This document shows positions 16,771 through 25,783 of a DNA stretch of 64,000 nt, in pieces. The notes beneath the pieces were generated by a model. That model was not told the origin of the DNA. It was given only the letters and a program-made list of their open reading frames with translations, and ran no database searches. The position numbers and the translations under genes are program-made. The DNA lies in assembly GCA_039915505.1 (NCBI GenBank), contig JBDSND010000145.1:1-64000 (forward strand), read 5' to 3'. Each line of letters begins with the position of its first letter. The first letter of the stretch is position 1. Source of the DNA: CAIWHR01 sp039915505. Its GTDB lineage: Bacteria; Pseudomonadota; Gammaproteobacteria; Burkholderiales; Casimicrobiaceae.

Positions 16771-17697
16771 ATGCGCCGCACCACCCGCCTGAAGGAACTC
16801 ATCGCCGCGCCGGATATCCTGGTGATGCCCGGGGTGCACGATGCGCTGGGAGTGCGTCTTGCCGAAGCCGCCGGCTTCGCGGCGGTGATCGCCGCCGGTT
16901 ACGGCGCCACCGCGACCCTGCTCGGCCGGCCCGATTCGTCGCAACTCTCGGTCACCGAGTTCGCCGACATGTACGGCCGCTACTGCGACGCCACCGATCT
17001 TCCAGTCTTTGCCGATGCCGACACCGGCTTCGGCAACGTCACCAACGTCGAGCGCACGGTGCGACTCTACGAGCGCGCCGGCGTGGCGGGCCTGTTCATC
17101 GAGGATCAGGTCTTTCCCAAGCGCTGCGGCCACATGGCGGGCAAGGCTGTCGTGCCGACCGAGGAATGGATCGCCAAGATCAAGGCGGCCCTCGATGCGC
17201 GCGTCGACCCGGATTTGATGATCATGGCGCGCACCGATGCGCTCGCCGTGCATGGCCTCGACGAAGCCATCGCCCGGGCGCAACTCGCCCACGAGGCGGG
17301 GGCCGACCTGTTCTTTGTCGAGGCACCGACTTCCATCGAGGAGATGCAGCGCATCGTGTCGGAGATTCCCGGCCCATGCCTCGCCAACAACGTCGAGACG
17401 GGCCTCTCGCCGCTGATTCCCGCCCAGGCGCTGCAGGCCATCGGCTATGCTGCGGTGGTCTTTCCGGTGTCCGCGACCTATGCGGCGGCGTATGCCATGC
17501 GCACCGTCTTCGAGACCATCCGCGCCACCGGCACGACCGAGGACTGCATGACACGGATGCTGTCCTTCACCGATTTCAACGAGCTGGTCGGGCTGCCGGC
17601 CCAGCGCCAGCGCGAAGCGCACCTGCAGGATTTCGCGAGCCGCCTGACCGAGCGGCAGCGTCTCGTTCGCTCTTCATCCAAGGAGGAAACACCATGA
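16771..17697 (+). CDS. Isocitrate lyase/PEP mutase-superfamily carbon-carbon lyase
   Basis: TIM-barrel enzyme of 308 residues. Metal-site residues are in FADADTGFGN and ARTDA, and the mobile loop carries KRCGHMAGK with the active-site cysteine. That KxCGH form marks the lyase branch (methylisocitrate, dimethylmalate, oxaloacetate decarboxylase-like). True PEP mutase uses a different loop, so the nearby phosphonate genes do not make this a phosphonomutase. Start ATG 16771. The stop overlaps the dctP start (ATGA) and AAGGAGG lies just inside its 3' end, so lyase and TRAP transporter form one operon; the likely substrate is a branched hydroxy-dicarboxylate imported by that transporter (inference). 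Confidence 0.83.
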   Translation: MRRTTRLKELIAAPDILVMPGVHDALGVRLAEAAGFAAVIAAGYGATATLLGRPDSSQLSVTEFADMYGRYCDATDLPVFADADTGFGNVTNVERTVRLYERAGVAGLFIEDQVFPKRCGHMAGKAVVPTEEWIAKIKAALDARVDPDLMIMARTDALAVHGLDEAIARAQLAHEAGADLFFVEAPTSIEEMQRIVSEIPGPCLANNVETGLSPLIPAQALQAIGYAAVVFPVSATYAAAYAMRTVFETIRATGTTEDCMTRMLSFTDFNELVGLPAQRQREAHLQDFASRLTERQRLVRSSSKEETP

Positions 17698-18713
17698 CTT
17701 CACTGCACATCAAGGTACTCCGTTTCACCGGCTTGCGCGCGTGGGTCGTCGCCGCGGCCGCGCTCGCCTTCACCGTCGGTGCATCGGCGCAGACGGTCGT
17801 CATGCGCATCTCGCACCAGGTGCCGCCAGCCCACCACATGACCAAGCTGCTCGAAGGCTTCGCGGCCGACGTCAAAAACCGCACCAACGGCCAAGTGGAA
17901 GTTCAGCTGTATGGCTCCGAGCAACTCGCCAAAGCCGCGGAGAATTTCCCGGCCGTGGCGCGGGGCACGATCGAGGCCGCGATGAGCGTCAACTTCCAGT
18001 GGGGCACCACCATCCCGGAGATGAGTGCGACGCTCATTCCGTATGCCATGGGCGATCTCGAGAAGATCAAGCGGTTCCCCGCGTCCGAGGCGCGGCGCTT
18101 CCTTGACCAGAAGCTCGAGCAGCGCGGCGTGAAAAGCCTAGCCTGGCTCTACATCACCCGCGAGACCATCATCACCTCGGGCAATAAGCCGATCGTCAAC
18201 CTGGACGACTTCAAGGGCGTGAAGATTCGCGGCCTCAACACGCTCACCGACAATGCGCTGACCGCGGTGGGCGCCGCGCCCTCGGCGATGCCTGGATCCG
18301 AGGTCTATCAGGCGCTGCAGTCCGGCGTGCTCGATGCCGGCCTCACCGACGTCTCCGCCGCGTACAGCCGCAAGTACTACGAAGTGCAGAAGGCCGGCAC
18401 GGTCGGTCCGATTTTCACCATCTACTTCCACATGTACGTCAATCCCGCGTGGTGGGGCAAGCTCTCGCCGGCGCACCGCCAGGCGCTCGAAGCGGCGGCC
18501 GCCAAGGCCGAGCAGGAGGCGATCACGGTGACCGAGGCCACGGCCGCCGCCGCGATCAAGGACCTGCAGACGAAGGGCATGGCGATCCACGTGCAAACGC
18601 CGCAGGAGCAGAAGACCTGGGCGGGCGCGATGCGCAAGCCCGTGGTGGACGCATTCGTGAAATCGGCGCCGGAAGGTGGTCCGAAGATCATCGAGCTCCT
18701 CGACAAGCTGTGA
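17694..18713 (+). CDS. TRAP transporter periplasmic binding protein DctP
   Basis: Periplasmic solute receptor of the DctP/TAXI-like TRAP family, 339 residues, with a Sec signal peptide ending near residue 32 (VGASAQ). Body motifs are VVMRISHQVPPAHH, an ENFPAVARGTIEAAMS segment, the carboxylate-binding arginine region FKGVKIRGLNTLTDNAL, and GSEVYQALQSGVLDAGLTD. ATG overlaps the lyase stop by ATGA, and AAGGAGG precedes it by 7 bases. It hands an organic acid to the DctQ/DctM membrane pair downstream; the acid is unknown but is probably the substrate or product of the preceding lyase. Confidence 0.9.
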   Translation: MTSLHIKVLRFTGLRAWVVAAAALAFTVGASAQTVVMRISHQVPPAHHMTKLLEGFAADVKNRTNGQVEVQLYGSEQLAKAAENFPAVARGTIEAAMSVNFQWGTTIPEMSATLIPYAMGDLEKIKRFPASEARRFLDQKLEQRGVKSLAWLYITRETIITSGNKPIVNLDDFKGVKIRGLNTLTDNALTAVGAAPSAMPGSEVYQALQSGVLDAGLTDVSAAYSRKYYEVQKAGTVGPIFTIYFHMYVNPAWWGKLSPAHRQALEAAAAKAEQEAITVTEATAAAAIKDLQTKGMAIHVQTPQEQKTWAGAMRKPVVDAFVKSAPEGGPKIIELLDKL

Positions 18714-18735
18714 TCGGCGCGGCGGTAAGGGCAGG

Positions 18736-19266
18736 ATGAACGCCCTTTCCCGTCTGGTCCGCGCCCTTGCCAAGGCCGGCATCGGCCTCGCCGCGGCGAC
18801 GCTGATCGCCTCGATGCTACTCATCGCCTATGCGGTGGTGATGCGCTACTTCGTGAACCAGCCGCCGCCGTGGGTCGACGAGCTCGTCGGCTATCTGCTG
18901 GTCGCAGCGGTGATGCTCGCCGCGGCCGACGCCCTGCTCGAAGGCGAGCACATCGCGGTCGACATCCTCACCGATCGGCTTGGCGCGCGCGGTCGTAAGG
19001 CGGTGCTCCTCGGCGGACTGGTGGCGGTCGCCGCAACCGGGGTGCTGCTGCTGCGCGAAGGCGTCGACATGGTCGCCTTCTCGCGCATGGTGGGCTTGAA
19101 GTCCAACGGCTTCCTCGCCGTGCCGATGTGGCTTCCGCAACTCCTGGTGCCGATCGGTGCGGCGCTCCTAACCGCCGCAGCCATCGTCGCCTTCATCGAT
19201 GCGTGGCGCGGCAGGGTCGGCGGTGCCGACTCCGCCGCCAGCCACCGTCCGGCACGGATCGAGTAG
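18736..19266 (+). CDS. TRAP transporter small permease DctQ
   Basis: Inner-membrane protein of 176 residues with four hydrophobic helices (about 14-36, 48-70, 92-112, 130-155). It carries the family pattern VMRYFVNQPPPWVDELVGYLL and the EGEHIAVDIL loop. It is the small subunit that pairs with DctM. ATG at 18736 is 22 bases after dctP, and the stop is followed at once by the dctM start. Confidence 0.88.
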   Translation: MNALSRLVRALAKAGIGLAAATLIASMLLIAYAVVMRYFVNQPPPWVDELVGYLLVAAVMLAAADALLEGEHIAVDILTDRLGARGRKAVLLGGLVAVAATGVLLLREGVDMVAFSRMVGLKSNGFLAVPMWLPQLLVPIGAALLTAAAIVAFIDAWRGRVGGADSAASHRPARIE

Positions 19267-19267
19267 C

Positions 19268-20554
19268 GTGCTGTTCGCGGTCATCCTGGTCGGCCTGGTG
19301 CTGGTGCTGTTGACCGGGGTGCCGGTGTTCGCCGGGCTCACCCTGTTCGCGACGGCGATCCTGTACGCCGCCGAAGGCCATCTCGGCGGCATCGGCGACC
19401 TGGTATTCGGCAAGCTCGATACCTACCTGCTGGTGGCCATCCCGCTGTTCACGTTGATGGCGCATTTCATGATCCGCGGCAAGGTCGTCGACGACTTGTT
19501 CGGCGCGGCCCACACCGTGTTGCGGCACCTTCCCGGCGGCATGGGCGTGGCCACCGTCGCCGCGTGCACGGTGTTTGCGGCCATCTCCGGATCGAGTGTA
19601 GCCACGGCGCTCACCATCGGCTCGGCCGCCATTCCCCTGATGATCCGCTACGGCTACAGTCCGCGCGTCGCCTACGGGGTGGTGGGTGCGGGCGGAACCC
19701 TCGGCATCCTGATTCCGCCGTCGGGCCCGATGGTGCTCTTCGGCGTGGTGTCCGATACCTCGATCGGCGCGCTGTTCATGGCCGGGGTGCTGCCCGGCTT
19801 GATGCTGGCGGGCATTTTCGCGGTGTACTGCATGACCTCCGCGGCGTTCGCCCGGCCACGCATCGCCACCGAGCCGCGAGCGAGCGCGCGCGAGATCGTC
19901 GCGGCGCTGCGGCGGGCGTTCTGGGCCCTCACCTTGCCAGCGGTGGTGCTCGGCGGCATGTACTTCGGTGTCTTCACGGCCACCGAGGCGGCGGCGGTGG
20001 GCGCCCTCGCCGCCTTGCTCATTGCCACGCTCGCGTACCGCAACTTCACCCTGCGCGACCTCTGGATCTCGGCGATCGACGCGGCACGCAATTCGGCGAT
20101 GCTGTTCCTGATCCTGGCGGCAGCCGCGATCCTGGGCCACGTGCTGACCAAGCTGCGAATTCCTCAGGACATCGTCACCCTGGTCGGGGCGTATGGCCTG
20201 TCGCAGGTCGGCTTCCTGCTGGCGGTCATGCTGCTGGTGTTCGTGCTGGGGATGTTCCTGGAGACAATCTCCATCATCCTGATCACCACGCCGGTGGTGC
20301 TACCCGTGCTCGCCGCGCTGAAGATCAATCCGATCTGGTACGGGATCCTGCTCACCATCAACCTCGAGCTGGCGCTGATCACCCCTCCCGTTGGCATGAA
20401 CCTGTTCGCCTTGAAGGCGGTCACGCGTGCCTCGCTCCACGAGATCATCATGGGCGTCTCGCCCTACGTCGTGCTGATCGTGATCGGGCTCGGGCTGGTG
20501 CTGTTCTTTCCCGCCATCGCGCTCTGGCTGCCGGGAACGATGCAGTACAAATAA
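19268..20554 (+). CDS. TRAP transporter large permease DctM
   Basis: Large TRAP permease of 428 residues with about 11-12 membrane helices. Diagnostic motifs are AAISGSSVATALTIGSAAIP, GAGGTLGILIPPSGPMVLFG, TEAAAVGALAALLI and the late PPVGMNLFALKAV. It is the sodium-coupled carrier that takes substrate from DctP. The start is GTG at 19268, one base after the dctQ stop; earlier in-frame codons lie inside dctQ and would not be membrane segments. The lyase-dctP-dctQ-dctM order is compact. Confidence 0.9.
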   Translation: MLFAVILVGLVLVLLTGVPVFAGLTLFATAILYAAEGHLGGIGDLVFGKLDTYLLVAIPLFTLMAHFMIRGKVVDDLFGAAHTVLRHLPGGMGVATVAACTVFAAISGSSVATALTIGSAAIPLMIRYGYSPRVAYGVVGAGGTLGILIPPSGPMVLFGVVSDTSIGALFMAGVLPGLMLAGIFAVYCMTSAAFARPRIATEPRASAREIVAALRRAFWALTLPAVVLGGMYFGVFTATEAAAVGALAALLIATLAYRNFTLRDLWISAIDAARNSAMLFLILAAAAILGHVLTKLRIPQDIVTLVGAYGLSQVGFLLAVMLLVFVLGMFLETISIILITTPVVLPVLAALKINPIWYGILLTINLELALITPPVGMNLFALKAVTRASLHEIIMGVSPYVVLIVIGLGLVLFFPAIALWLPGTMQYK

Positions 20555-20606
20555 AGACCAAAGGAAAGGCCGCGACCGCGGCCCGCTCGACTTCCGGGTT
20601 GTGCCC

Positions 20607-20900
20607 ATGGATCTTCTCGACCTGCTGCAGTGGCCCGCGATGGCCGTCACCGTTCTCGCCGCCTGGCTGGTGGCCTCGCAGTCCGAGCGCCGCCGCACCG
20701 TCGGCTTCTGGGTGTTCCTGACCAGCAACGTACTCTGGATCGTTTGGGGCTGGCACGACGGCGCGCATGCGCTCATCGCCCTGCAGATTGCCCTCGCGGC
20801 CCTCAATATCCGCGGCGTGCTGAAGAACGATCCCGAGCTCACCACCCCCGCAGCCCAAGCGTCGTCCGACGACACGGCGCGCGACTCGACGCCCGCATGA
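20607..20900 (+). CDS. Small hypothetical membrane protein
   Basis: A protein of 97 residues with three short hydrophobic stretches (about 9-25, 33-50, 56-70), WVFLTSNVLWIVWGWHDG between the second and third, and a polar C-terminal tail rich in Asp, Ser and Thr. The pattern recalls small PnuC/SemiSWEET-like half-transporters or YgjV-type proteins, but no family can be named with confidence. It lies 52 bases after dctM on the same strand. A GTG two codons upstream is an alternative start. Confidence 0.6.
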   Translation: MDLLDLLQWPAMAVTVLAAWLVASQSERRRTVGFWVFLTSNVLWIVWGWHDGAHALIALQIALAALNIRGVLKNDPELTTPAAQASSDDTARDSTPA

Positions 20901-20949
20901 CCCGGTGCGGCGCCGACCGGGCGAACGGTTAGCGAAGAGTGACGCCCCC

Positions 20950-21672
20950 ATGTCCATCGAGCTCCCGCCGACACCCGGCGCGAAGACCAGCAGTCCCGCG
21001 TCGGCCATACGCATCCTGTTCGTCGGCAATAGTTACACCGCGCATCACGACCTGCCAGCGCTCTTGACGCAACTCGCCGCCAGTGCGCCTCGCGCGCGCG
21101 TCGTGCGTACCCGAATGATCACGGCGGGAGGCGCCAGCCTGCGCCGTCACTGGAACGCCGCGACCGTGCACGCCGCGCTGCGCGATGCGTCCTGGGACAT
21201 CGTCGTACTGCAGGACCAGAGCACCCTGCCCGTCAAGAATGCTGCGCGCTATCGCGACAACGTCGGGGCGTTCATTCCACTGATACGCGCGCACGGCGCG
21301 ACGCCAGTTCTCTACCTCACATGGGCGCGGCGCGACACGCCACAGGCACAGCCGGTGCTGAACGAAACCATCGTCGCCCTGGCGAGGGAAATCGACGCCG
21401 GTGTCGCGCCCGTCGGTGTGGCCTGGCAGGCTGCTCGCGTCACCTGTCCCGACATCGAGCTCTACGTGAAGGACGGCAGCCACCCGACGCCCGCAGGTGC
21501 CTACCTCTCGGCTTGCGTCTTTCTGGTGACGCTCTTCGGCATCGCGCCGACGGCGCTCCCGGCGTTTCCGGCCCGCGATGTGGATCCGCTGGTCGCGCGG
21601 CGGTTGCAAGCCGTCGCGGCCGGCGTCGCCGACTGGAGTGCGGCGCAGGGCCTGGTCAACCCACGACGATGA
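20950..21672 (+). CDS. SGNH/GDSL-family hydrolase
   Basis: Probable esterase or carbohydrate deacetylase of 240 residues. Block I contains FVGNSYTAHHDLP with the nucleophilic Ser after GN. The Asp and His of the triad appear in KDGSHPTPAG near residue 190, the usual DxxH arrangement; VVLQDQSTLP is a block-III-like segment. No signal peptide is evident, so a cytoplasmic role is likely. Start ATG 20950. The 3' end overlaps the convergent lutC by 17 bases. The substrate is unknown. Confidence 0.72.
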   Translation: MSIELPPTPGAKTSSPASAIRILFVGNSYTAHHDLPALLTQLAASAPRARVVRTRMITAGGASLRRHWNAATVHAALRDASWDIVVLQDQSTLPVKNAARYRDNVGAFIPLIRAHGATPVLYLTWARRDTPQAQPVLNETIVALAREIDAGVAPVGVAWQAARVTCPDIELYVKDGSHPTPAGAYLSACVFLVTLFGIAPTALPAFPARDVDPLVARRLQAVAAGVADWSAAQGLVNPRR

Positions 21673-22348
21673 TGTGCAGGCGGAAAGGGCCGTGCGCGCC
21701 GAGCACGATGGTCTGCTCGATGTCGCCGGTCCGGGACGGTCCAGAGATGAAGTTGATGGCGCGCGGCATGGTCGGGCGCTCCTTGCGCACCAACGCGAAG
21801 GCGTCTTCCATTCCGGCCACGATGCGTCTCGCCCGGACCACTGCGACGTGAGTGTCGGGCAGCAGGGTCGTCGCGGTGGGCGTATCGGCACCGGTGGTCA
21901 TGACCAGAGTGCCGGTCTCGGCGACCGCGCAGAAGCAACCGGTGACGCCGATGCGGTCGTCGCCCAGAGTGGGGCGCGATTCCATGGTGAGTCCGACTGC
22001 GGTCCAGTCGAGGCCGCCGAACTCGGCCCAGCACACCCCGGCGGTCGACTGGTGCGTGGCGAGGGCGGCCGGCAGTCGCAAGGCCGCCAGATACCGGTGC
22101 ACGGCCGCGGGCACCTCCGCGACGGCGTCGACCCGCTCCACGGTGCTCGCCATGTCCCGCGCGCGCAGCAGGAAATGCTCGACGAGATCGCCTTCGACGC
22201 GGGGCCGGGGGCCCTGGTCATGCCGGGCCAAATAGGCTTCCGCGTCCGCCTCTGCGGCACTGCGATCGCCCGACTTGCCGAGTGCGGCGCACACCCGCCC
22301 CAAGATGGCATCGCGCGCGGCACGGTTGTTGGCGAGTGCGTCGGCCAC
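21656..22348 (-). CDS. lutC: LutC/LUD-domain lactate utilization protein C
   Basis: LUD-domain (DUF162) protein of 230 residues, third component of the LutABC iron-sulfur lactate oxidation system. Typical segments are TGCFCAVAETGTLVMTTG, LLPDTHVAVVRA and the C-terminal FISGPSRTGDIEQTIVLGAHGP. The start is GTG at 22348, seven bases after the aminotransferase stop. It is the last gene of a lutA-lutB-aminotransferase-lutC operon and overlaps the convergent hydrolase gene at its 3' end. Confidence 0.87.
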   Translation of the reverse strand: MADALANNRAARDAILGRVCAALGKSGDRSAAEADAEAYLARHDQGPRPRVEGDLVEHFLLRARDMASTVERVDAVAEVPAAVHRYLAALRLPAALATHQSTAGVCWAEFGGLDWTAVGLTMESRPTLGDDRIGVTGCFCAVAETGTLVMTTGADTPTATTLLPDTHVAVVRARRIVAGMEDAFALVRKERPTMPRAINFISGPSRTGDIEQTIVLGAHGPFRLHIIVVG

Positions 22349-22354
22349 GGTGGG

Positions 22355-23587
22355 TTATTTGGTGTTCTGACGGATGAAAGCATCCAGCCGGGCGATGCCC
22401 TCGCGGATGGCTTCGGGGGAGGCCGCATAGCTGAAGCGAATGTGCTGGCCATCGCCGGGCACGCGCCGGCCGAAGTGGATATCCGCCAGCACCGCGACGC
22501 CCGCTTCGGTCAGCAGGCGCTTTCTGAGCACCTCGGAATCGGCGCAGGCGGTGCGCTGGCAAGCTTCGGTGACGTTGGGCCAGGCATAGAAGGCGCCGCC
22601 CGGACTCCGGCAGGTGATGCCGGGAACCTCGTTCAGCAACCCGACGATGAGGTCGCGCCGCTCCAGGAAGCTCGCGCGCATTGCGTCAGCAGCGGTCTGC
22701 GGCCCCGTGATCGCCTCGACCGCGGCCCACTGCGAGATGTGCGAGGCGCACGAGTCGGTATTGGTGATCCAGCGCGTGAACACGGGCGCCAGGGCGCGGT
22801 TCGCCGCAAATCCGATCCGCCATCCGGTCATCGCCCACGTCTTCGAGGCGCCGTCGCAAATGATGGTGCGCTCCAACATGCCGGGGCGCGCGGCGAGCGA
22901 GTCGAACGCGCCGGCGTACGCGAGGCGCGAGTAGATTTCGTCGGCGAACACCCAGATCTGCGGATGTCGCACTAGGATGGCCGCGATCGCGTCGAGATCG
23001 GCGGCTTGCAACATCCCCCCGGTCGGATTGTGGGGCGTGTTGAGGATCAGCAAGCGGGTCTGGGGCGTGATCTTGGCTTCGAGCTCCGCCGGGTCGAACG
23101 CGAAGTCGCGCGATTCGCGCAGGTAGATCGGCACCGGAATCGCGCCGTTGGCGACGATCTGTGACTCGTAGATCGGGAAGCCCGGCACCGGATAGATGAC
23201 CTCGTCGCCGGCGCCATAGTCGGTGACCGAGGCGATGGTGTACGCGATAAAGGGCTTGGCACCGGCGCCGATCACCACGTCATCGGCCGCGAAGCTGAGG
23301 CCGCGGCGCTGGCCGATGTCCGCGGCTGCCGCGGCGCGCAACTCGTCGATACCGGCCGACGGCGTGTAGCCGTGGCGACCCGCACGGATGGCGGCGATGG
23401 CGGCGTCCTGCACGTTGGCAGGCGTGGGAAAGTCGGGCTGACCGATGCAGAACGAAACGATGTCCTTGCCCTGGCGCACCAGGGCATTGACCTCGGCCAG
23501 CACCACGAAGGCATTCTCGGTGCCGAGCGACTCGGCGCGACGCGACAGGCGCGGCAGCGCCGCCGCGGGATGGTGCGGAGCGTTCAT
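22355..23587 (-). CDS. Class I/II pyridoxal-phosphate aminotransferase
   Basis: Fold-type I aminotransferase of 410 residues, AspC/AlaT-like. Seen are IGQPDFPTPANVQDAA, HGYTPSAGIDELRAA, NTPHNPTGGML, the Asp-x-x-Tyr pair in FADEIYSRLAY, the PLP lysine in DGASKTWAMTGWRIGF, and the carboxylate-binding Arg in HIRFSYA. The start overlaps the lutB stop (ATGA), so it is co-translated with the Lut proteins. A transaminase that yields or uses pyruvate would fit between lactate oxidation subunits; the actual amino acid is not known. Confidence 0.87.
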   Translation of the reverse strand: MNAPHHPAAALPRLSRRAESLGTENAFVVLAEVNALVRQGKDIVSFCIGQPDFPTPANVQDAAIAAIRAGRHGYTPSAGIDELRAAAAADIGQRRGLSFAADDVVIGAGAKPFIAYTIASVTDYGAGDEVIYPVPGFPIYESQIVANGAIPVPIYLRESRDFAFDPAELEAKITPQTRLLILNTPHNPTGGMLQAADLDAIAAILVRHPQIWVFADEIYSRLAYAGAFDSLAARPGMLERTIICDGASKTWAMTGWRIGFAANRALAPVFTRWITNTDSCASHISQWAAVEAITGPQTAADAMRASFLERRDLIVGLLNEVPGITCRSPGGAFYAWPNVTEACQRTACADSEVLRKRLLTEAGVAVLADIHFGRRVPGDGQHIRFSYAASPEAIREGIARLDAFIRQNTK

Positions 23588-25026
23588 GCAGCGCGCCTCG
23601 TGGCAGTGGGTTCCGACGCGGCATGGCCGCGCTCGCGGTAGAGATCGCGAAAGGTCCGACCGGCGGGCGCGGGCATGTCGCGCTCGGCGGTCCATCCGCC
23701 GCCTAGCGGCAGGCTGTGCAGCAACCGATCACGCCCGCCCATCCAGGCGAGCACCCGCATGCCGATACGCGTAGCAACGGCATACGCCCACGGCCGCAGC
23801 GCAAACCATGCCCACAGCCGCATGCCGGCGCGCTCGTGCCACGGCCGCATCCGCTCCTCGAATGTGCGCTCGCGCAGCTTGCGCTGCAGATCGGGAAGCG
23901 GGATCCCCACCGGGCACACGACTCCGCACTGGTTGCACAGAGTCGACGCGTGCGGCAACTCCTGCGCCTTGTCGAGACCGACGTACATGGGGGTTAGGAT
24001 CGAGCCGATCGGGCCCGGATACACCCAACCGTAGGAGTGGCCACCGATGTTCTGGTAGACCGGGCAATGATTCATGCAGGCACCGCAGCGGATGCAGCGC
24101 AGTGCCTCTCTGACGTCGCTTGCCAGCACGCCAGTGCGGCCGCTGTCGACCAGGATGAAATACATGTGCTCGGCGCCGTGGAACTCGCCGTCGCCCTTCG
24201 GCCCGGTCAGGAAGTCGACGTAGTTGGAGATCGACTGCCCGGTCGCCGAGCGCGGCAGGAGGCGCATCAAGGTCGCCACGTCCTCGAGGGTGGGCACGAT
24301 CTTCTCAATGCCCGAGATGGCGACGTGGACCTTGGGCAGCGTGGTCGTGAGAGTGGCGTTGCCTTCGTTGGTGACGAGCACCACCGACCCCGTCTCCGCG
24401 ACCAGGAAATTGCCGCCGGAGATACCCATGTCCGCGGTCAGATAGTGCGTGCGCAACTGCCCCCGCGCCTCCAGGCAGAGCTCGTCGATCTCGGTCTTGC
24501 GCGGCGTACCGTGGCGTTTGGCGAAAAGGTCGGCCACCTCCTCCTTCGACTTGTGCAGCGCCGGTCCGATGATGTGCGACGGTGGCTCGTAGTCGTTGAT
24601 CTGCAGGATGTACTCGCCGAGGTCGGTCTCGACGACGGTCATCCCCGCGGCTTCGATGGCCTGGTCGAGCCCCGACTCTTCGGACACCATCGACTTCGAC
24701 TTGATGATCTTGCCGACGCCGTGCCGGGCCGCGATCTCCAGTACCAGGGCGTTGACATCGGCGGGATGCTCGGCGAACAGCACCGTGGCGCCGCTCGCGG
24801 TGGCATTGCGCTCGAACAGCTCCAGCCAGACGTCGAGATCCTCGAGGGCGCGGTTGCGGATGGACTTGGCTGCCTCCCGGGTACCTTCGAAATCGTCGAG
24901 CTCGAGGATCGCCGCCTTGCGGAGCGCGACGAACTTGCCGCGGAACTTCTGCAGGTTGGCTTGCAGCTGGTCGTCATGGAGTCGCTCGTGGGCGCGTTCC
25001 TTGAAGTGCATCGAGGCGACTTGCAT
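23584..25026 (-). CDS. lutB: LutB iron-sulfur lactate utilization protein
   Basis: Protein of 480 residues with an N-terminal LUD domain (about 60-290; GNFLVAETGSVVLVTNEGNA) and two ferredoxin-like [4Fe-4S] motifs, CIRCGACMNHCPVY and CNQCGVVCPVGIPL, plus a helical C-terminal region with DUF3390-like features. In LutABC the complex oxidises L-lactate to pyruvate in the cytoplasm (known family role). The start is ATG 25026 (MQVASMHFKER), 31 bases after lutA; further in-frame codons reach into lutA and are not used. Confidence 0.9.
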   Translation of the reverse strand: MQVASMHFKERAHERLHDDQLQANLQKFRGKFVALRKAAILELDDFEGTREAAKSIRNRALEDLDVWLELFERNATASGATVLFAEHPADVNALVLEIAARHGVGKIIKSKSMVSEESGLDQAIEAAGMTVVETDLGEYILQINDYEPPSHIIGPALHKSKEEVADLFAKRHGTPRKTEIDELCLEARGQLRTHYLTADMGISGGNFLVAETGSVVLVTNEGNATLTTTLPKVHVAISGIEKIVPTLEDVATLMRLLPRSATGQSISNYVDFLTGPKGDGEFHGAEHMYFILVDSGRTGVLASDVREALRCIRCGACMNHCPVYQNIGGHSYGWVYPGPIGSILTPMYVGLDKAQELPHASTLCNQCGVVCPVGIPLPDLQRKLRERTFEERMRPWHERAGMRLWAWFALRPWAYAVATRIGMRVLAWMGGRDRLLHSLPLGGGWTAERDMPAPAGRTFRDLYRERGHAASEPTATRRAA

Positions 25027-25057
25027 GGCGTGATCCCGGTAAATGGACGGCGACGGG

Positions 25058-25783
25058 TCAGGCGCCGTCACCGGCGAGGACCTCGGCGACGTGCAACACG
25101 CGCGTGGCGTCGCCACGGCGCCGTAACCGACCCTCGATATTGAGCATGCAGCCGAGGTCGCCAAGCACCACGGCGTCGGCCCCGCTGTTGATCACGTGCT
25201 GGCACTTGTTGTCCGCCATCCGCCCGGAAATCTCGCCGAACTTGATGGCAAACGTGCCGCCGAACCCGCAGCACGTCTCCGGTTCGGCCATCTCGGTCAC
25301 CTTGAGCCCGGCAACCTTCGCAAGCAGCGCCCGCGGCTGGTGCTTCACGCCCATCTCGCGCAGGCCTGCGCAACTGTCGTGGTAGGTGATCGTGCCGTCG
25401 AAGCGGCCGGGGACGCGGTCGAGCTTGAGCTCGTTCAGCAGGAACTCGGTGAGCTCGCGGGTGCGTTCGGCGAGCGACTGCGCGCGTCGCTGGAGCGCCG
25501 GATCGTCGGCACAGAGCTCAGCATAATGGGTGCGGATCATGCCGCTGCACGAGCCCGAAGGCGCGACCAGCCAGTCGCAGGCCTCGAACTCGGCAATGAC
25601 CTTGGCGGCTAAAGCACGGGCATCGACCCGGTCGCCGGCGTTATAGGCGGGCTGCCCACAGCACGTCTGGCTCGGCGGCACGTAAACCTCCGCACCCCCG
25701 GCTTCGAGCAGCCGGATGGCGGCAAACCCTATCGACGGACGCATCAGGTCGACGAGGCAGGTGACGAAAAAACCGACGCGCAT
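25058..25783 (-). CDS. lutA: LutA cysteine-rich lactate utilization protein
   Basis: CCG-domain protein of 241 residues, related to GlcF and heterodisulfide reductase subunit B. Two cysteine motifs are visible: PPSQTCCGQPAYN (first CCG domain) and ETCCGFGGTFAIK (second), with single partner cysteines in FVTCLVDLMRP and YHDSCAGLREMG. The ATG at 25783 lies 9 bases after GAGG; an ATG at 25792 and GTG at 25798 are in frame but sit on top of that box. First gene of the lut operon. Confidence 0.9.
   Translation of the reverse strand: MRVGFFVTCLVDLMRPSIGFAAIRLLEAGGAEVYVPPSQTCCGQPAYNAGDRVDARALAAKVIAEFEACDWLVAPSGSCSGMIRTHYAELCADDPALQRRAQSLAERTRELTEFLLNELKLDRVPGRFDGTITYHDSCAGLREMGVKHQPRALLAKVAGLKVTEMAEPETCCGFGGTFAIKFGEISGRMADNKCQHVINSGADAVVLGDLGCMLNIEGRLRRRGDATRVLHVAEVLAGDGA

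Noticed and set aside
16771..17697. PEP mutase or carboxyphosphonoenolpyruvate mutase, which would make phosphonates beside the AEP genes
   Set aside because: The mobile loop reads KRCGH, the lyase form with catalytic Cys, and the gene is coupled to a TRAP transporter rather than to phosphonate synthesis genes.
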